Of a DNA stretch of 64,000 bases, positions 1 to 11,560 are shown piece by piece. The DNA lies in the NCBI GenBank assembly GCA_018389105.1, contig JACATO010000319.1, positions 124,001 through 188,000 of the forward strand, written 5' to 3'. A program made the position numbers and the translations under genes. The DNA is from Nautilus pompilius. Its lineage: Eukaryota; Mollusca; Cephalopoda; Nautilida; Nautilidae. The notes below the pieces were generated by a model that ran no database searches, was not told where the DNA came from, and worked only from the letters and a program-made list of their open reading frames with translations. Every line of letters begins with the position of its first letter. Position 1 is the first letter of the stretch.

Positions 1-274
1 ATTTCTCCTCTTTTTTGGTCGAGTTTTGTTTTTCTAATCTCAAATAGTTAGCCAAGAAGAAAGCTGCGTCGGCAACTGACTTTCTTTTCCTGTTTTAATA
101 AACACCATTTTACACCAGTTTTTCATATTATGCTAAATTATAAGAAACAAGATTTGTCAGATTTTTAACACATGCATCATACTGTTTTATACACCATTTA
201 AATGGTGTAACGTAGACAATGTTTGAGCACAAAATGAAAGCTTTTTCTATTTGATAGAAGGGCAAACAAAAATA

Positions 275-392
275 CAGGGTGCGGCAAAATGATCTGACAC
301 ATTTGTATTTTTAATAAAAGCCAAATGGAGTAAAGAACGAAAAATTTGTTTTTATTTTCGAAATGTACATAGAATGCCATTTTGTTTCATTT
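275..392 (+). repeat. Left terminal inverted repeat of the DD41D transposon
   Basis: Pairs with 1492-1609 over about 118 bp with roughly four or five mismatches. It is longer than the about 30-bp ends of classic mariners. The outermost bases CAGGGTGCGG match exactly. Confidence 0.9.
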
Positions 393-443
393 AGTTTTAA
401 AAATTAAATCACTCAAGTGGGTACCGTTATTGTCCACACACTG

Positions 444-1540
444 TCAAAGGCGTTCACGAAAGTTGTCCATAACCCGGCAGGTCATTTCATGTGGAATGGC
501 AGCAATTTCTTGGCGAATGACATCTTTTAATCGCTCAATAGATCGAGGGTGATGAGTGTATACCTTTGATTTCAGATATCCCCACAGAAAAAAATCGCAC
601 GGGTTCAAATCAGGTGATCGGGCGGGCCAACCAATGTCACCACGCAATGAAATCAAATGACCGGGGAACAACTCCCTCAAAATTCCCATCGCACGTCGAG
701 AAGTGTGGGCTGTTGCCCCATCCTGTTTAAACCAAACATTGTCCTTATCGTCAAGTTCATTCAATTTGGGTGTTCAGAAAAGTCTTTAGCATCACACAAT
801 ATCGACCAGAGTTCACAGTCACTGTTACATTGTCTTCTTCGAAGAAGTAAGGACCCCAAATGCCAAATTCTGCTAAACGCTACCGCACACCATACGGTTA
901 CCCGAGGACAATGCAAAGGGTGTTGGTGCAACTCACGAGGGTTGTTCTCGGCCCAGTATCAAAAGTTTTGCTTATTCACGCTGCCACACAGGTGAAAATG
1001 CGCCTCGTCACTGAACAACACAACAGCTGCACGGGGGACATGTTGTTGAATTTCCAAACACGATGCTCTGCGAGTTTTAAAGTCTCTTTCGCTGAGTTGT
1101 TGTGCCAACAGCATTTTGTACGGATGCATTTGCAGTTCCATGTGAAGAATTCTTCGCAAACTTCTATCGGAAAGGCTAAGAGCAGCGGCGTGTTTCCGTG
1201 CCGAACGTCGTGGACTGTTGAACTGAACCTCTTACTGCGCTGCATTTTCCGGAGTTCTGGCAGTCCGAGGTCGGCCGGTTGATTTTCGTTTCAATGCTGA
1301 TCCACTAGCTCTAAAGTTGGTAACCCATAACAAAATCGTGTTTCGAGTAGGTACGGGATCATGTCTACCAAGCCTGAAGTGTACACGGAATGCTCTTTGT
1401 GTTGCAATTACGGATTCGTTGTTTTTGATAAAGGTTTCCACGATGAAAGCGCGATGTTCGCCCATCCAATTCATGTCGGCAACTGTAAACGAAATGAAAC
1501 AAAATGGCATTCTGTGTACATTTCGAAAATAAAAACACAT
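444..1540 (-). pseudogene. Broken DD41D transposase
   Basis: Transposase of the surrounding element: cut-and-paste DNA transposition, acting on the 118-bp ends. The N-terminal part (1232-1540) is a helix-turn-helix DNA-binding region with EHRAFIVETFIKNNESV, and FRLGRHDPVPTRNTILLWV recalls the DUF4817-type domain. The first catalytic aspartate is in FSDEAHF (near 1010), the second in KQDGATAHT (near 715), the third in SPDLNPCDFF (near 600). The C-terminus ends around 444 with MDNFRERL. I see an in-frame stop after ENAAQ near 1232, another after NKQNF near 960, and two frame changes, one near 880 and one near 755. All three acidic residues are still present. The product is therefore inactive as it stands, though the family call is secure. 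Confidence 0.85.
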
Positions 1541-1609
1541 TTTTCGTTCTTTACTCTCTTTGGCTTTTATTAAAAATACAAATGTGTCAGATCATTTTGC
1601 CGCACCCTG
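1492..1609 (-). repeat. Right terminal inverted repeat of the DD41D transposon
   Basis: Reverse complement of 275-392. It overlaps the first codons of the longest transposase reading frame (ATG at 1540), so the true start is more likely one of the inner methionines, for example before NWMGEHRAF. Confidence 0.88.
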
Positions 1610-1611
1610 TA

Positions 1612-2255
1612 GTTACACAAATGAAGCTGGAATGGTCTGGTCTCCATTGCTCCTATAAAGACCACAGGAGGCATAACTGAGTTTAACTAGGAAAGGATAC
1701 TGCATTGCACCAAAACTACAGAATCGACCACATTTTCAAATTTATTTCATTCTGTAAAAAATATAATTATTTTATCCCACAAATATTAAAACATCAGATG
1801 CTGTAAACTGATTTTTTTCCCCTTCTTAAATGATAAGGCACAGAGTTAGGGGTTATTTTTAAAGCTGTGCTTTAACTGCTTTTTAGCCATGAGAAATTTT
1901 TTCCTAAGTGTTTTTACACGTACTCACCATCTACTGTACTTCACACAGTAAAAACATTTCTACAACCTTCTTAGATTTGAAATCTAACACATTTTCATGT
2001 CACAATCTAATTTGTCCAGAGTCATGGGTGAAAAGTTATCTTACAGCCAGAATATCATCATATATACTGCTCATTGCCATATTAACAACTTCAAGACACA
2101 AGAAACTTTTATTGACATGATTGCCTACAGCACATGTACAGAGAGATTTAAAAGACAGATAAATCAATACTTGGTAGGGCTGAAAAAAATGCAGTACGCA
2201 CAGACTGCTCCATTACTATTTGATTGAGATTTTTCCACAAATGTGTTCGTGTTAC
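1612..2255. other. Intronic or flanking DNA, no gene seen
   Basis: A+T-rich sequence with short open stretches that show no codon bias or family motif. It would be REPS intron if the exon at 2256-2286 is real. Confidence 0.5.
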
Positions 2256-2286
2256 CTTTAATATTACTGGGCTTTGGACTTGTTCA
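2256..2286 (-). CDS. REPS1: Tentative REPS microexon (31 nt)
   Basis: On the minus strand this segment is bounded by an acceptor (CCGACAG) and a donor (AAAG followed by GTAACA). It is 31 nt: one base that completes the split codon left by the 8478-8535 exon, then ten codons. The joined reading is SEQVQSPVILK, continuing the Ser/Pro/Gln-rich linker that follows the first EH domain in REPS proteins (human REPS1 has SPVVSPQQSPP in this linker, from memory). The phase match and open frame are what support it. The polypyrimidine tract is only moderate and the peptide is too short for homology alone to be convincing. Chance splice-like sites are common in 6 kb of A+T-rich DNA. Confidence 0.42.
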
Positions 2287-4318
2287 CTGTCGGTTGAGGT
2301 AATCTCATAGGAAAGAAGCTGCACCCCTGTTTTCTCTTTTAGGTAGATTGTGTTCTAAACTGAAAAATACCTTGTTGGAACAGTGTTTTTTTTCTTCAAA
2401 CAGAGTAAATTAATTTCTCAGTGAATGAGGTCAGTATTGCTGGCATATTAAATTTCCACAATTAAAGCACTTTGTTTAATTGTTGGCTGTAAATATATGG
2501 GCAGAGTGCATCTCCAAACTTCCTTCATTCCAAGGTGTGGCCATAATTAAAGGAGACCACCAATAAATACTACACAAGACTTGAACATCAATGCTTTAAC
2601 CATTGCTTTCTGCATTGCACACTGGCTTCCATAAGTATGAGTTTCCATTGAGCCATTATGGTACCAAAGTTTATGAAGAACATTGCTTCAAAGAATCCAC
2701 AATGTCGTTGATAGATTGGTGCAAGTTAGTATGGACCGTCTCACCACAAATTCATTGAGTACATCTGTGCAGCCAGTGATAGGCTTCCAAGCTTTTGCAC
2801 ACAGCAACCCGACAGTTTAATGTCTCAGGCTGTGTGTAACTTCAAAAGCATGCTATATCCACAAAATCCTCTGTTATGCTCTGACTGGCCCTTATAAGCC
2901 AGTATTCCTCACTATTGTTAAATATAAAAGTGGAAATTCAAGGTCATCCCAAATGTATCAGTTAAACTAAAGCTAAGATTAAATAGAGTTTATTGATAAC
3001 AGAAACACATATCTCTATTTGACCCATTTGGTTAAAAAAAATATGTTGACGATGTTAAGCTTGAATGGTTTTAAAAACAATGAAACAAAGGCAAAAAAAT
3101 GAAGGCAGAAAAATTGTTCACAGAATTTCACAAAATAGATAGGGGGGGTCATTGTCCACCATGCCATACAAATTGGATGAGAATTCACTTTTAGGGGTAA
3201 TGACCCTCCCAAAAAAGAAATCAGGCAAAGTTGTGTGTGAACTATCTACAAACCATTAAATGCTTAAAATTTCTAAAATACACTAATTGTCCACCACAAT
3301 TCCCATTTTTTATCCTCTATTGAACATCTCAGGGATAAATTAGATTGCTGCATGCAAACCATGGCAAATTTCAAATGCAAAGATTGCTTTAGGAATGTCT
3401 TTAATCTGTGAAGCCGAGAGAGAGACAATGAATACAAACATGGAGACTTCTTAAAAAATGCCTTTCCATATCTGTAAAGCGGTTTTTAAGGCCAATAATG
3501 ACTATTTGACGAGTCAATGGTTATTATCTAAACAAACAATACCAACACAATTTAAAATGAAAATATCATATTTCAAGAAGAAAAAATTTTTTTCTCAAAA
3601 TGAAAAAAATTACAACATGGCTGCATGAGGCTATACTTTGAAAAGAACGGAGGGAAAAGTGTGAACAAGACTCGCTCTTCAAACCCTTTTCTAAAAGATT
3701 ACTTGCATAATAATATAGTCCGTATAAATTTTTTAAAGAGAGATTTTACTATGACAGCTAAATACGTAGTTTCTTTACTAATGTTCGCAGCGCATAGCAA
3801 TATAGCAATATGTTATCAGTCTAAGGTGAAGTGGATTGTTAGTCAATCGTTTCCATAGATAAACACAGCAGGCAGTGCCTTATTTACAACATATGGATTG
3901 ATGACACAATGTATGTGACCCATCTCGGCAACAATCACTTTTTTTTTTTAGCAATGTAATAAGATATCATATACTCTCTTTGCCAGTACAAAAATAACTA
4001 CCAACTCTAGCACATGGACAAAAGCTTTTAAGTAACCCAGCAGGAAATATTTTTAAACACAATTTTCTCTCCAAAGATATATTTTAAATTTGATTGGTTA
4101 TTGATTACACCCAGAAGTTTTCTTGTCCTTACTTCATAAATCTTCATTCTCAGATTTGTTTGTTTGTTTTTTTTTTGTAGCATTTCTAGAACCCTGCTCC
4201 ACATTCTTAATGTAGGTATTGAAATTACGTTAGCGATAACAGTACAAATAAAATGTAGCATTTTAAAAAGTGTATGCAAATGTAGCAAATACAAAAATAA
4301 ACCACAATGTCACAAGTG
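2287..4318. other. Intron-like DNA with possible Tc1-type debris
   Basis: No exon recognised. Around 2500-2900 the minus strand carries fragments reminiscent of a very old Tc1 element, including a GGTCTCC-rich end followed by a TTAATTATGGCCACAC-like segment near 2535-2570, but no catalytic motif can be read. The rest is A+T-rich with homopolymer runs. Confidence 0.4.
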
Positions 4319-4322
4319 TTAA

Positions 4323-4608
4323 CCCTTTGAACCTTTATGGCCTGATCTGATTTCCCTGACCCTTGGCTCCAGAGGAAAAATGGCCAAAATCTCTAAAACA
4401 CATGATTAATTAAGATGAAAAATTATTTTTATAATGTATTTAATGCATCAACAACATGAATAATCTAACAAACTTGTTCCACCTTTTCGTGACAGATGCC
4501 ATTCGAAAACTTCATTTCCTAATGTCTTCTTGTTAGGCAATTGCTGATCGGCTCTAGACAAGGCCATGTTCTCAGAGCCCAATATATTGGACTAATGAGT
4601 TCAAAGGG
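4323..4608. mobile_element. piggyBac-like MITE with TTAA duplications
   Basis: A 286-bp non-coding element bounded by CCCTTTGAAC and its exact reverse complement GTTCAAAGGG. It is flanked by TTAA at 4319-4322 and 4609-4612. TTAA duplication plus CCC/GGG outer ends is the signature of the piggyBac superfamily. No transposase is encoded, so it would need one supplied in trans. The inner sequence shows a weaker continuation of the inverted repeat (CTTTATGGCC against the complement of GGACTAATGA). Confidence 0.75.
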
Positions 4609-4612
4609 TTAA

Positions 4613-6022
4613 GTCTAAAATACCAAAGTGTGTGAAATCATACTTTTCTCTGCAACTTTGTCACACAAAGTCTTTAATTTCATGTGAGTGAATCTGTATT
4701 TTCTGATAAATTCTTAAATCAGAAAATACTAAGTGTAAATAATTTTTCAACAGTGAGAAAACTGCTTTTGTATGATACAATCTGCATTGTTTTTAAATCT
4801 AGGAACATTTATTTCAAAGTTTCAATCTGCTTCCCTCTCCAATAAAGGGAGTGATAATGGAAAGTTGTTTTGTTATAAGTTTGACAAATGAAACTTACAA
4901 CATTTATCATACAAGATTCGCACAATCACCAGTGTTCCATGGAACATACCTCATAAAAATTCATAGTCCAGAACTAGAAATGAGAAGGCAAGGCTTAGAG
5001 TAGTCCTTTGAGATTTTTGCATAGCACAATACTTTGGTCAAGAAGCCAAATTATTCTCTCTCATTCTCATCTATTTTCGTCTCCAACAATTAAACCTCAG
5101 TCCAATAACAATGATGCTATTAGCAGCCATATTTCTCCATAAAGCATGATACCACCAAAACGGTCAACAAATGCTAGCAGCAATATTGTTTAGCATTTAT
5201 AATTTAGGTTTTTCTTTGTTTTGTTTTAAAAAAAATATTCCTTGATCTTTTCCAGCTAAATCATAAAAAGATATGATACCAGTCTGAATTTTTTTTTTTT
5301 TGATAGTTATTTAAACCTTTCTTTCACAAATGTGTTCCTTTGAAATTATCTATCTCTACATTTTTTTCCAATACCCATTTTACATGCATCCTAGTCATAA
5401 TTTTTGTTTTAAATATAAAAATGGTTTTCAGTTCAAAATATAAGATTTATAAGAATCACACTCAAAATCATGTAAGAGTATAAGAACTGTGTTTGTGACA
5501 TTAATAATGATGCCCTTATTTTAAGAGTGATGACTATTACATACACTGGGTGACTGGCTCTTCAAAATGAAATATTATTTTCAGCAGCCTCTTCCATCTT
5601 TTCCTTTCATCCCTATTCACTTTAACATTTCTTTTTTCCTTCCCACTGTTATTGCCAAACTGTTTGACCTTCTAATATTAAACAACAACACACAACACAC
5701 AAACTTGCCAAAGTGTTAATTAATGATTCATCTGTGGTCCAGAATATAAAGCATTTGTTTAACTCTCATCTCAAAGCTGAAATTCACACTACTGTATCAC
5801 ATTAGAATGGAATTTATTATCACTTTGTACTCTAGATCCAACACCTCTGGAAATGACTAAACTGGCATGTCAAAAACAAAAGCTTGTTTTTATCTGTCAA
5901 AATTGCAAGAACTCTTACAACATATAGTGACTAACAAAATAACTCAAGTCAAAATTTTCCCCTTTCTGATTGGCTGAACTATGGCCTATATCCCAAGGTA
6001 TTCCTATTGAATAACTTACTCT

Positions 6023-6063
<41 letters not shown>

Positions 6064-8477
6064 GATTTATCCACGTGTCTTATTATTTAAACATTTTTCT
6101 GAAATACAAGGTGACAAAAGTAAATTTAACTAAACAGAAAAATCTTTATACATCAATTTTTTACCAAAAGAAACAACAATTATATGTAAATGCTCTATTA
6201 TAATGTTATCTGAACACACCAATTCTTTCAGTGCTTAGTTAAATTTCAGGCTGGAAAGTTCCAATTATCCACCAAAAAATGAAATTAAGAATTTGATTAG
6301 AGAAGTTGCAGGGCTTTCAAAGACGTGAGGGTATTCCCACTTATTGCAATAGAGGCAAAAGCTTTTTTTAAGCCTTGGGGTAAATCATCTTCCAGCATCA
6401 AATGACTATAAATGTCAAAGTGGACATATCCGCTTTCAGCATTGTAAGGGTTAATTTCCTATGATTCATCTTTAAAAAAAAAGCCTGGTAATAATTTCTC
6501 TCCCCCTAACACATGCACACACATGCACACAACCCCCATATTAAAAAAAAAAAAAACATTTCCTGTTTGGTTGTTTTATTTTGTTTCTTGATAAAACACA
6601 AAACTGACCTTTAAAATCCTGCCTAAGTGGCAGTCAAGTCTATCTGACCTTAATGCCTAAAGGTCAGCAGAGATGTTTTTGGTTAATTTTGTTAAGGGCT
6701 TTTCATTGTATATTTTAAAAATGTTTGTTTGATACTAAAAACTGACAAAAATGTTAAGAAAAAAGAATTTTATGTTGAGTACTAATCAAATATCTTTGTC
6801 ACCATCCTTACTGAAGCGTTTTGGCGCTACTGTAAATAGATTCACCCATGTAGCATTCCTAATTAAATTAGCAAATGTTTATACTCAGGCTGCTAGCAAA
6901 TTTCAACAATAATTTAATTTGAGAGTTTATTTGTTTAAGAAAGAATTAATGTAATACATGAGCTGTCCAAAATTGAGAGCCGATGCTGACTGAACATCCT
7001 GTATCAATTTCATGCTGTGGATCTATCTCGAAAGAAATCTGGTGGAGGGAGAGATGACAGTTCGCAATTATACAGAATTAATTCTTCACTGCACCAGGAA
7101 CTGTCTTGCCTGACCTGAATGCTGCATGAGGCTATGTGGTGGATAGACAACAAATCCTTGGTCAATGATCTGTGCAAAGAATAGTATAATCACCTGCATA
7201 AAGAATGAAAACTTTGTAAAATGCTTAGGCGGGCAGAGTTTATGTAAACGAAGGACTTCAGCAAAACACTGACTGGTTATTTTACAATTAAAAATAATTA
7301 CCGTAAGATTTGATCATGACTGCAGCAACTCTATTTTATCTAAATTTACAGGCTAGAAAATAGAAAAAGTGGATAATATCAACTCAAAGCAAGATCGGTG
7401 GATAGTCCTGATTAGTATTCAGCTAAAGAGAAATCAAAGGATTCATGGGATAGTCATAGCAGCCAGCGAGTCCGTTATAGAAATTTATTTTCTAATTTCA
7501 AAAATTCTCTCCTGAGTTAAGCCGTTATGAGCATGACCCACTAGCTTCTGCTGAACCTCATTCAGATAAATGACAACACACAGCTTTCAATCAGACAACT
7601 GCATCTCAGTAAATGTCACAATTTATAACACTAGAAACTGTTCATCCAGAAACTCAGATAAGGAAATCTAGCTAAAAGGATGCTGACTGAACAATGTAAG
7701 CTAAAATAAACTTTGTACTTAGCTATTCTCAGAACTAAAAAAATTATGTCATCAGAGGTCTGTGGGAACAAAGTTCACAACAGCACAGCATCAACAGAAT
7801 CCTCCCAATGGCTGGCACAAAGACTCAATTTAAGAGATCCTGGTTACATACTGTACAGTTAAAAATAGACAAAGAAAAAGTTCAAATCAGGCTATTAATC
7901 ATTTTTCTCTAGCCCAGACCAACCCACCAGTTAATTGCTGTTCAATTTCATACTATAGTAACATACTGATGATAAACACCATTCCCTCTTGAGCCTTCTA
8001 TTCTAAAGGTTAAAAAGTGCTTAGCATATGCAAGGATACCATTACCTAGCATAAATAAACCAGCATTGTCAAGCTATTTCAAAGATAGCTCTGGTAATAG
8101 AAGATTATTCAGTTTCAGTTTCGCCTCTTGCTCTTTACTTTCTTAAGGATTACACACCAGTTTCTGGAAATAAAAACTGATGCTCTGTCATAACCCAAAA
8201 TTATTGGAAGTTAAAACAGAGTTCATGTTATTTGAAGAGTTGCCCCACATTTGGTTTTGGAACTAAAGAAAGTAGAATATCAAGTCGGAGCGATTATTTT
8301 GTTGTTGTTTCTTCATCTGAATAACAATGTGTGTGTGTACTACATGTGTAAACCATCAGCAGAGGTCTGTTTGAATTAGAAACTGTTGCCAGGTCATGTG
8401 CAACATATGGTTATGGTTAATTCCAAATTCTTGGTCTACAACATACAGATTAGCATAAATCAGAGATTTTCATTTAC
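4613..8477. other. REPS intron sequence, nothing coding identified
   Basis: Long A+T-rich stretch between the 8478 and 2256 exons. It contains the GT microsatellite at 6026-6059. On the minus strand at about 7000-7190 there are acceptor-like tracts (for example CTCTCCCTCCACCAG) and a short open frame with AQIIDQGFVVYPPHSLMQHS, but I find no matching donor that keeps the REPS phase. Confidence 0.5.
6026..6059. repeat. (GT)n microsatellite
   Basis: About 17 uninterrupted GT units preceded by a short CT run. Confidence 0.97.
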
Positions 8478-8535
8478 CTGTCTGAGCTTGGATCCTGATC
8501 AACTGATGGGGGAGTGTGTTGGCTTCTCCACTTCT
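8478..8535 (-). CDS. REPS1: REPS exon, linker after first EH domain (58 nt)
   Basis: Minus-strand exon with a strong acceptor (a long TC run ending TTCAG) and a donor GTAAATG. Entered in phase 1, it completes a Glu codon left by the 34247-34291 exon and reads KWRSQHTPPSVDQDPSSD, ending two bases into the next codon. This corresponds to the hydrophilic, Ser/Pro-rich linker between the two EH domains of REPS1, where the human protein has TWRKHSRHPSGG (from memory). The linker has low conservation, so the identification rests on the phase match with the secure upstream exons, the good splice sites and the shared Trp-Arg-x-x-His pattern. The acceptor pyrimidine tract is made by the GA microsatellite at 8541-8558. 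The intron between this exon and the previous one is about 25.7 kb; additional small exons could hide in it. Confidence 0.65.
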
Positions 8536-8540
8536 CTGAA

Positions 8541-8558
8541 GAGAGAGAGAGAGAGAGA
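8541..8558. repeat. (GA)n microsatellite overlapping a splice acceptor tract
   Basis: Nine GA units immediately upstream, on the minus strand, of the exon ending at 8535. Read on that strand it is a pure TC tract that supplies the polypyrimidine tract of the acceptor. Confidence 0.85.
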
Positions 8559-8559
8559 A

Positions 8560-10589
8560 ATATATTATAAATATGAAAAACTTCAACATCTCTGAACATC
8601 AAAAGAGAAAACCGGTGAAAAAAGAAACACTATACAGCCTTTTGAATTATCTTATCATTTCTCTGCCGCTCCCCAAGGAAACTTGAAAGAAAATTAAGCA
8701 GCAAATGCATTCCACATACAAAAAAAAAAAAAAAAAAAAAAAAAAGTGTTTGTATTGGATATCATTTTCGGAGTTTAATCAATGCCTGAAAATGATTTTC
8801 TTTCTGTCCATCCTTTGGCCAACTTTTCCCAGTATCACCACCACCAATGTTTCATAAATACCTCAAAAACCATTTTGGCGTATTGCAAAGTTTAATTATA
8901 GATATCAGTCATAATTAAAAGGAGAGAGTTTATTTGTTTTTTCTCTGTTCAGTATAAAGGATACTTTTCTGCTTAAAGATGGGTCCATACCATGCAATAT
9001 AACACACCAGTGGTGTATGAAACATTATGTACACTAATAAACACCTACATTTACCAAAAAAAACAAAAAAAAAACATTATTACAGCTAGGAATATAAGAG
9101 ATTACAATAAGTGATCTTAATAGCAGTGACAAATATTTATTATTCGAAAAGTGCTGACCAATAACTATTATCTATTACATGTTTGTTTTGCGCATTCACT
9201 CTGTAGCCCTCTAATTTCCACACCACGAAAGCTGGCAGAAAAAATGAAAATTTGTTTGTCAACAGTATTAAAAAAGAAATCAGTTCTTATATAAAGAAAT
9301 GGACTCGTCTAGCAACAAAGAGGATTTCAGACAAAGACACAGTTTACATAGAAAAATTATTTATCACATTATTTTTAATTATGTATTTCAATCTGCTGTA
9401 ACAGTATTCCTTAACGTATAAAATCAATAAGGTCATGCAGACCAGTTTGCATTCAAACGGAGCTGGAAAAATTCAGTCAGCAGCCTGTGATGGACAACAC
9501 CCTATTTTCTTTCTTAAATCAGTCACATGTCAACTTTATGCAGTGCGTAATGATTTCTATATTTTAAACAGTCTACAAATTTTACCGGCATGCCTCTACA
9601 TAATTTCAACTCGGAGATTCGACTTAACAAATGAGAGATGATTTATCATTGATCACTTCCTTCAAACTAGAGCAAAACAAATAATCTATATCTCTATGAA
9701 GCATCCAAGAAAAACTAACTTCAACAGTTTAAAGAGATGATTAGGAAGAACACAACAGTTAATTAGTACTATAATGGATTTAGATGTTGTGTACATTTAA
9801 AGCTGTTTCCTAAGAGCAGTGTTTACAAAACTAATAAGTTAGTTTTATGCTACTTCCATTAGTTAAAGTCAATTAAGTAGACTTTATTTCAATGAAACTA
9901 ATCTCTGTGACTTATTTTTCCTTTTCTGTTGAAAGACTGCCAATATTAACCAAAGGTATGTAGGTAGTTTAGATGTAATAATGCAATAAGTAGTGGAAAT
10001 AGCTGTGTAAGTAGTCTACATGTCCATTTTCCCCCCTCCTTCTTAATGACCAATTTCTGCCATTGTGTTTTTAAGCTTGAGGTTTTATGAAGACAAAATT
10101 GAGAAGTTTGAATTGATTACTGATCAATCTTCTACAATACATGGGAAATAAAGTACATGCAAATCAGTCTGATGAATGAACGATGATAACTGAAGCAGCT
10201 TTTAAGGAAGCTAACTCGGGGTTATACTGAGTTACAAAAATTATCTTCCAACATCAGGTAAAACAAATTAAGGAAATGCTCACTTCACTTGGGCACTCAG
10301 ATGACTTGGACTAACTTAGAGATTAAAGTTGTGTGTATTTGGCAAACTTTTCGGTTCTTCTGCAGATTTTACTTTTTAACCCTTTCAAAAGGGTTCATTC
10401 ATATGACGAGCATTCCACTTTAAGCCTCGTCACTCACAAAGCCGCCCCCCCAAATTGATTGGCTACTAAGAAAAGTTAATGGTGTAAAAAGTAAACTACA
10501 ATGAAAACTACAATATGTGCATGCTTTTGTATCTCATTAAGTAACAAAAAAAAAAAAAAGGTGATGAAAAACAAATACATAAGAATAAA
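8560..10589. other. REPS intron sequence, no gene seen
   Basis: A+T-rich DNA with a 26-base A run at 8720-8745 and other homopolymers. A small palindrome, AACCCTTT and AAAGGGTT around a short spacer near 10380, is present. Open frames at 9435-9641 and 10501-10692 show no family motif. Confidence 0.5.
8720..8745 (+). repeat. Poly-A run
   Basis: 26 consecutive A. It could be a retroposon tail, but nothing upstream of it looks like a SINE or LINE end. Confidence 0.9.
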
Positions 10590-11560
10590 ACATACAAGTG
10601 TACATATGATGGTAGAATGGTGTTCCAAATATCCCATAGCACTTTCCACAATTCATCTAAGGCATTTGAAGACTTTCTCAGTAGCCCAATAACCATAACA
10701 ATGGTCATACCAGGACTTTGTGCAGGCCGACACACATTTTCTAGTTTGCCATCAGCCTCTTTATGTTCCAATGATTGAGTCATTGTCATGTTGGAAGATT
10801 AATCTCAGCCCAATGAGATGTCTTCTTGAGGGAATGGTATGATGGAGGAGAACCTGCCTGTACCTGTTGTCAGTCTGTATACCTTTGATTTTATGCAAAT
10901 CTTTGATACCTTTAGCAGATATGCAGTTCCACTCTTGTATTGATCCACACCCGTAGTTGTAGCATACTAATCATCACATCAATCATCGGTTCACTTTAAA
11001 CAAACTGTCACTGATTATTGCCTAACAGTTCAAACTTGGACTCATGTGTAAAGAGTATCATTTCTCGGTTTAGTCATCCGACTCTTTCTATTTCTGCTGC
11101 CCACATTTCAGCCTTGCTGTTTGGTTGCCTCTCCTCAGCATAAGTTTTTTGGCAGCTACATATCCACTGAAACCACTTCACACTAATGCATATCTTACTG
11201 TTCTCAAAGGAACATCAACACCTGTATTTGCGGCTAGGTCATTTGCAAGACCTCTATGAGCTCATCGTCGTCTATCATGAAGTACTTGACTTGGCCTTTC
11301 TTCCTTGACTGTGTCTATTATCAACAGTACCAGTGTTTCATATCCTTCATACAGCTCCTTCTGAAACATGAAGCTGAAAGGCAATCTTTCTCATTGAGTA
11401 GACTTCACTAGCTAAAACTTGATTTCTATACACTTGTCAAGTGATATTTCCTTTCCAAGAACCATAGTATTAGCCACACTACAATATTACTGCCTATACT
11501 TTTGCTGTTGTTCTGAAGGCATGGGATTTTCTGATTGCTTGCATGTCAACATGTGACCGT
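10590..11560 (-). mobile_element. Decayed Tc1 transposon
   Basis: Minus-strand Tc1 transposase fossil covering most of the protein. From the N-terminus (high coordinates) I can read MRKIAFQLHVSEGAV (helix-turn-helix), then VDVPLRTVRYALV and FSGYVAAKKLMLRRGN (second helix-turn-helix). The first catalytic region is FTHESKFEL, where the family has Asp and this copy has His. Next come IKDLHKIKGI and the second catalytic region FQHDNDSI, and finally LDELWKVLWDIWNTI in the C-terminal part, which follows the DD34E glutamate. Many stops and frame changes interrupt it, and the termini are not recognisable. This is an old insertion in the REPS intron, in the same orientation as the gene. Confidence 0.8.

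Larger units (their letters stand above)
275..1609 (-). mobile_element. DD41D-type Tc1/mariner transposon with long inverted repeats
   Basis: A DNA transposon with both ends. It begins CAGGGTGCGGCAAAATG and ends with the reverse complement, flanked on each side by TA (273-274 and 1610-1611), the target-site duplication of Tc1/mariner elements. The terminal inverted repeats run about 118 bp with only a handful of mismatches. The transposase lies on the minus strand and keeps three catalytic-motif regions: FSDEAHFHL, FKQDGATAHT and SPDLNPCDFF. I count 41 residues between the second and third aspartates, which fits the DD41D (VS) lineage rather than DD34D mariner or DD34E Tc1. The reading frame is broken, so the copy is probably not autonomous, but the near-identical ends suggest it is young relative to the other Tc1 fossils here. 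Confidence 0.9.

Noticed and set aside
590-615. GGGTTCAAATC resembling a tRNA B box
   Set aside because: It is coding sequence of the DD41D transposase (the NPCD region), with no A box or cloverleaf around it.
2500-2900. Possible Tc1 fossil on the minus strand
   Set aside because: Only a terminal-like segment is suggestive; no catalytic motif, so not called as an element.
7000-7190. Minus-strand acceptor-rich stretch with a short open frame
   Set aside because: Not similar to REPS, phases do not fit, and no acceptable donor.
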